DNA of 29,724 bases from CAYXXZ01 sp964469165 (GTDB taxonomy: Bacteria > Pseudomonadota > Gammaproteobacteria > Pseudomonadales > Porticoccaceae). Of this stretch, positions 26,144-29,724 are shown one piece after another. The notes beneath the pieces were generated by a model. That model did no database searches. It was not told where the DNA came from and saw only the letters and a program-made list of their open reading frames with translations. Location of the stretch: assembly GCA_964469165.1 (NCBI GenBank), contig CAYXXZ010000033.1, positions 1-29,724 on the forward strand. The letters are read 5' to 3'. Each line of letters begins with the position of its first letter. Within the stretch, counting starts at the first letter, position 1. The position numbers and the translations under genes are program-made.

Positions 26144-26506
26144 TCAGGACGGATTGGCTTTCTTGTAGTCTGCCACTTCAGCGTTGAACTTCTCGCCGAT
26201 ATTGTTGCGGGACTTGAGCACGTCGCTGTTGGCATTCTGAAACGCCTTCTGGTCGTCCTTGGACATTTCCTTGAACGCATCGGATTTCACGATGCCTTCG
26301 CGGCAATCCAGGTAGGAATCCGCTTCAGAGATATACGTTTTTACGCTCTCGCTGTTGGCGACCAGGTCTTCCATGGTGGCGGTTGCGCCATCGATGATTT
26401 CAGGTTCCTGGGGCGGGTTGCCACAATCGCTTGCCAGCGCCGAGCCCGCGAAAGCGCCGAGGGCGAGGGTCAGAAGGATGCTGCGACCACCTTTAAAGCT
26501 AGACAT
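26144..26506 (-). CDS. Small secreted helical protein of unknown function
   Basis: A 120-aa precursor. The N-terminus (SSFKGGRSILLTLALGAFAG, then SALASD) is a signal peptide, likely cut after ALA at 26. The mature part is hydrophilic and mostly helical, with two cysteines (28 and 68) that could form a disulfide in the periplasm, a charged centre (SDAFKEMSKDDQKAFQNAN) and no known motif. I start at the ATG at 26506, with GGGAGAG 4 nt upstream; the long in-frame extension upstream is not protein-like. It is divergent from the M16C protease gene across 259 bp. Function unknown. Confidence 0.8.
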   Translation of the reverse strand: MSSFKGGRSILLTLALGAFAGSALASDCGNPPQEPEIIDGATATMEDLVANSESVKTYISEADSYLDCREGIVKSDAFKEMSKDDQKAFQNANSDVLKSRNNIGEKFNAEVADYKKANPS

Positions 26507-26765
26507 GAGACTCTCCCGGTTGTTGGCTTGTTTATGTCGCCGCAGCTTGCCACGATCCAGAAATTTTGGCAATGCACGCCCAGAGAAAATGGTGTCGGGT
26601 TCCACCCCGGCTGCCGCGGACAAAAGCGCTCGACGAGCGCCCTGCGGGACCGCGAGCTGCCGCGGGGCGACAAGATGCATTAGAATCCCTGTATTCGCGC
26701 CACCTTCAGGCACATTCCGCCGCGCAGGCAGAACAGCGCGCGGCACACGAACCACGGAACACGCA

Positions 26766-29693
26766 ATGAATCAAACGGTAACCGCCCCCGCTTTCGAGCT
26801 GCTGCGCAGCCATCACATCAAGTCTCTCGATGCCACCGTGCAGGAATACCGCCACACCCGCACTGGTGCGCAACACATTCACCTGAATACGGATTCCGAG
26901 GAAAACGTCTTTCTGGTGGCGCTGCGCACCGTGCCGGAAGATTCCACCGGCGTCGCCCACATTCTCGAGCACACCGCCTTGTGCGGCAGCGAAAAGTACC
27001 CGGTGCGCGACCCCTTTTTCATGATGATCCGGCGTTCGCTCAACACCTTCATGAACGCCATGACCAGTTCCGACTGGACGGCCTACCCGTTCGCGAGCCT
27101 CAATCGCAAGGATTTCTTCAACCTTCTGGACGTGTACCTGGATGCGGTGTTCTTCTCCCGCCTCGATCCTCTGGACTTTGCCCAGGAAGGCCACCGCCTG
27201 GAATTTGCCGAGGCGGATGACCCGAACTCCGCGCTCACCTTCAAGGGTGTGGTATTCAACGAAATGAAGGGGGCCATGAGTTCGGTGAACTCGGTGCTCT
27301 GGCACACCATGAGCAAGTACCTGTACCCTACCACCACCTACCACTACAACAGCGGCGGCGACCCGGAGAGCATTCCCGATCTCAGCTATGAGCAGCTGCG
27401 GTCGTTCTATCAAAGCCACTATCACCCCAGCAACGCCATCTTCATGACGTTTGGCAACATTCCCGTGGAAGAGCTGCATCAACGCTTCGAATCCCAGGCA
27501 CTCAGCCGCTTCGATCGTCTCGACGTCAACATCGCCGTGCCGGATGAAAAGCGCTATCTTGCGCCGCTGCGGGTCGAGGAGGCCTATGCGCTTGACGAGG
27601 AAGGCGATACCGCGAGCAAAACCCACATTCTTCTCGGCTGGCTGCTCGGTACCACCACCAATCTGATGGAAGCCATGGAAGCACAACTGCTCGCCAGCGT
27701 GCTTCTCGATAACAGCGCGTCGCCGCTGCTCAAGGCCCTCGAGACCACGGAGCTGGGCAGCGCGCCCTCTTCCCTGTGCGGCCTCGACGACTCCCAGAAA
27801 GAATTGTGCTTTCTGTGCGGCATCGAAGGCAGCGACCCGGGCAAGGCGGATGCCTTCGAGCAGATGGTACTCGACGTACTGCGCCAGGTCGCCGAGCAGG
27901 GCGTACCCAAGGAACAGGTGGCTGCCAGCCTGCATCAGCTGGAGCTGCAACAGCGCGAGATCACCGGCGACGGCTACCCCTACGGCCTGCACCTTCTCAT
28001 GACCGCGCTCACCAGCGCCACCCACCGCGGTGATCCCATCGCGCTGCTCGATCTCGACCCGGTGCTCGACCAGCTCCACAAGAATATCGAGGATCCGGCC
28101 TATATTCGCGATCTCGCCCGCAAACTGCTGCTCGACAATCAGCACCGCGTGCGCCTGACGATGCGTCCCGATCCGGCGCTTTCCGCGCGCACCGTCGCCG
28201 CGGAACTGGCGCGTCTCGAAAAGATCCAGCAGGGCCTCAGCGATGACGACAAACAGGCGATCGTCGCGCAGGCACAGGCCCTCAAGGCGCGCCAGGCCCG
28301 CAAGGACGATGAATCCATCCTGCCCAAAGTGGGTCTCGATGACATTCCCGCGACGATGGCCTACACGCCCTGGCACGAGCGGAGCGACGGCGCCACGCCC
28401 ATCACCACCTACAACGCGGGCACCAATGGCCTCGTCTACCAGCAGATCGTCCACGCCCTGCCGGAATTCGAGGAGGAGCTGATCGACTTGCTGCCCATCT
28501 ACAGCAGCGTGCTCACCGAACTCGGCGTCGGCGAGCGCAGCTATCTCGACACCCAACTGCTGCAATCGCAATTATGTGGTGCCATCAGCGCCGGGATTTC
28601 GGTGCGGGGCGCGCCGTCCGATCTGAGCGATCTCAAGGGTTTCCTTACCCTGTCCGCCAAGGGCCTGCAACGCAATCAGGCGGCCTTGACCGAACTGATG
28701 TTGGAAACCTTCCAGGCCGTGCGTTTCGACGAACTGGAGCGCATCCGCGACCTCATCGCCCAGATGCGCTCGCGGCGCGAGAAGAGCATCACCGGCAACG
28801 GCCACGCCCTGGCCATGAATGCCGCGGCCTCGGGCCTGGGTGCTGGCGCCGCCCTCGCCTATCGCTGGGGCGGCATGGCGGGCATTCGCCACCTCAAGGC
28901 ACTGGACAACGCCCTGGAAGACCGCGCCGCCCTCGAAGACCTTGCGCACAAGCTGGAAGCCATTCACAGCCGCATGGCCGCCGCGCCGCGCCAGTTTCTT
29001 ATCGTCGGTGAAGAAGAGCGCCTGACGGAATACCGGGATACCCTGGCGGGCAAGGTTCCGCCACTGCAGGCCACCAACCTGAGCACCTTCGCCTACCCGG
29101 TCGCTGCCACGGCGCAGCGCGCGCAACTGCTGTGGAAAGCCAGTACCCAGGTGAATTTCTGCGCAAAGGCCTACGCCACGGTGTCCAATGCCCATCCCGA
29201 CGCGGCACCGCTCACGGTGCTCGGTGGTTTCCTGCGCAATGGCTTTCTGCACACGGCGATTCGCGAACAGGGCGGTGCCTACGGCGGCGGTGCCAGCCAG
29301 GACAGCCTCGCTGGTGCCTTCCGCTTCTATTCCTACCGCGACCCACGCATCAACGGCACCCTGGATGATTTCGACGCCTCCATTCGCTGGCTGCTCGATG
29401 CCGACCACAGCTGGAGTCAGGTGGAAGAAGCCATTCTCGGCGTGGTTGCGGCCATCGACAAACCGGCGTCTCCCGCGGGCGAGGCCAAGCAGACCTTCCA
29501 TGCCGAACTGTTCGGCAATACCAGGGAAATTCGCGAACAGTTCCGCCAGCGGGTACTGGCGGTTGGCCTCGAGGATCTGCAGCGAGTGGCAAGCACCTAT
29601 CTGACGCAGGACAAGGCCAGCACCGCGGTGATCACGCACCCCGACAAGGCGATGCAAGTCGCGGATCTTGGCCTGGAGTCACAATCCCTGTGA
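26766..29693 (+). CDS. M16C metalloprotease, presequence-protease (PreP) type
   Basis: A 975-aa zinc peptidase of family M16C, whose members form a closed chamber and degrade unfolded peptides of up to about 70 residues. The inverted zinc motif HILEH gives His65, Glu68 (catalytic base) and His69; the distal ligand is Glu166 in GVVFNEMKGAM. The C-terminal half has the R/Y substrate region (NGFLHTAIREQGGAYGGGA). No signal peptide, so probably cytoplasmic. The ATG at 26766 has only a weak ribosome site; the longer in-frame reading upstream runs antisense through the small secreted gene and is rejected. The next gene overlaps the stop by GTGA. Confidence 0.95.
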   Translation: MNQTVTAPAFELLRSHHIKSLDATVQEYRHTRTGAQHIHLNTDSEENVFLVALRTVPEDSTGVAHILEHTALCGSEKYPVRDPFFMMIRRSLNTFMNAMTSSDWTAYPFASLNRKDFFNLLDVYLDAVFFSRLDPLDFAQEGHRLEFAEADDPNSALTFKGVVFNEMKGAMSSVNSVLWHTMSKYLYPTTTYHYNSGGDPESIPDLSYEQLRSFYQSHYHPSNAIFMTFGNIPVEELHQRFESQALSRFDRLDVNIAVPDEKRYLAPLRVEEAYALDEEGDTASKTHILLGWLLGTTTNLMEAMEAQLLASVLLDNSASPLLKALETTELGSAPSSLCGLDDSQKELCFLCGIEGSDPGKADAFEQMVLDVLRQVAEQGVPKEQVAASLHQLELQQREITGDGYPYGLHLLMTALTSATHRGDPIALLDLDPVLDQLHKNIEDPAYIRDLARKLLLDNQHRVRLTMRPDPALSARTVAAELARLEKIQQGLSDDDKQAIVAQAQALKARQARKDDESILPKVGLDDIPATMAYTPWHERSDGATPITTYNAGTNGLVYQQIVHALPEFEEELIDLLPIYSSVLTELGVGERSYLDTQLLQSQLCGAISAGISVRGAPSDLSDLKGFLTLSAKGLQRNQAALTELMLETFQAVRFDELERIRDLIAQMRSRREKSITGNGHALAMNAAASGLGAGAALAYRWGGMAGIRHLKALDNALEDRAALEDLAHKLEAIHSRMAAAPRQFLIVGEEERLTEYRDTLAGKVPPLQATNLSTFAYPVAATAQRAQLLWKASTQVNFCAKAYATVSNAHPDAAPLTVLGGFLRNGFLHTAIREQGGAYGGGASQDSLAGAFRFYSYRDPRINGTLDDFDASIRWLLDADHSWSQVEEAILGVVAAIDKPASPAGEAKQTFHAELFGNTREIREQFRQRVLAVGLEDLQRVASTYLTQDKASTAVITHPDKAMQVADLGLESQSL

Positions 29694-29724
29694 GTGGCCG
29701 CGACGACCTGTTCGCCCGCCCGCT
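29690..29724 (+). CDS. cmoA: Start of probable carboxy-S-adenosyl-methionine synthase, cut by the window
   Basis: Eleven full codons from a GTG that overlaps the protease stop (GTGA): VSGRDDLFARP, then a partial codon. This fits the N-terminus of CmoA (E. coli begins MSHRDTLFSAPI), the enzyme that makes the cofactor for cmo5U34 tRNA modification. The evidence is short, so the call is tentative. Confidence 0.55.
   Translation, partial: MSGRDDLFARP

Noticed and set aside
25938..26168. Short open frame between the glutaredoxin-like gene and the small secreted gene
   Set aside because: No ribosome site, ends antisense inside the secreted gene and resembles nothing I know.
26355..26765. N-terminal extension of the M16C protease
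   Set aside because: It would run antisense through the signal peptide of the small secreted gene and adds sequence with no family resemblance; the ATG at 26766 fits PreP-type proteins.
26706..28571. Open frame of 621 codons on the minus strand
   Set aside because: Antisense shadow of the M16C protease, composition typical of reversed coding DNA, no motif.

Overview
The window is a GC-rich (roughly 60 %) chromosomal segment of a gammaproteobacterium. Gene order from position 1 to about 16.5 kb (GAPDH, mfd, CsiV-like gene, MTI phosphorylase, nagZ, lexA, small acidic ORF, DUF6586-like gene, topA, usp, slt) is, from memory, very close to the PA3001-PA3020 region of Pseudomonas aeruginosa, with dps inserted and psrA, sulA and the fatty-acid oxidation genes missing. 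I infer a member of Pseudomonadales in the broad sense (Pseudomonas, Cellvibrio, Halieaceae or Spongiibacteraceae relatives). The genus cannot be fixed from the sequence alone.

Layout. 1-8.2 kb: 5' part of a long-form GAPDH and dps (both minus), then mfd and a CsiV-like secreted protein (plus), converging on nagZ-mtnP (minus, overlapping by 4 nt). 8.6-9.7 kb: a small acidic protein, then lexA behind a clear SOS box. 9.7-14.0 kb, minus strand: a small acidic protein, a DUF6586-like protein, topA and a single-pass membrane protein. 14.0-17.3 kb, plus strand: universal stress protein, soluble lytic transglycosylase, tatD.

17.5-25.1 kb looks like an accessory block of CoA and redox metabolism: a thiolase; a convergent zinc-independent MDR oxidoreductase; a plus-strand operon behind a good sigma-70 promoter (enoyl-CoA hydratase, AtuA/DUF1446 domain protein, separate AtuA C-terminal domain protein, short phosphate acyltransferase); a secreted NTF2-like protein; and an SDR. 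The split AtuA pair beside a LiuC/AtuE-like hydratase and a terminal phosphotransacylase is the best candidate for an uncharacterised catabolic pathway.

25.1-29.7 kb: a decayed gene fragment and a small repeat-rich insertion-like element, a glutaredoxin-like gene, a small secreted protein, a large M16C metalloprotease (PreP type) and the first codons of a probable cmoA.

Intergenic DNA is rich in palindromic repeats of at least five families. The most informative is a ~110-bp palindrome present twice (822-931 and 25411-25518): a 52-nt core differing at one base lies between arms whose outer parts differ in sequence but remain self-complementary in each copy. No rRNA, tRNA, CRISPR array or intact transposase gene was seen.
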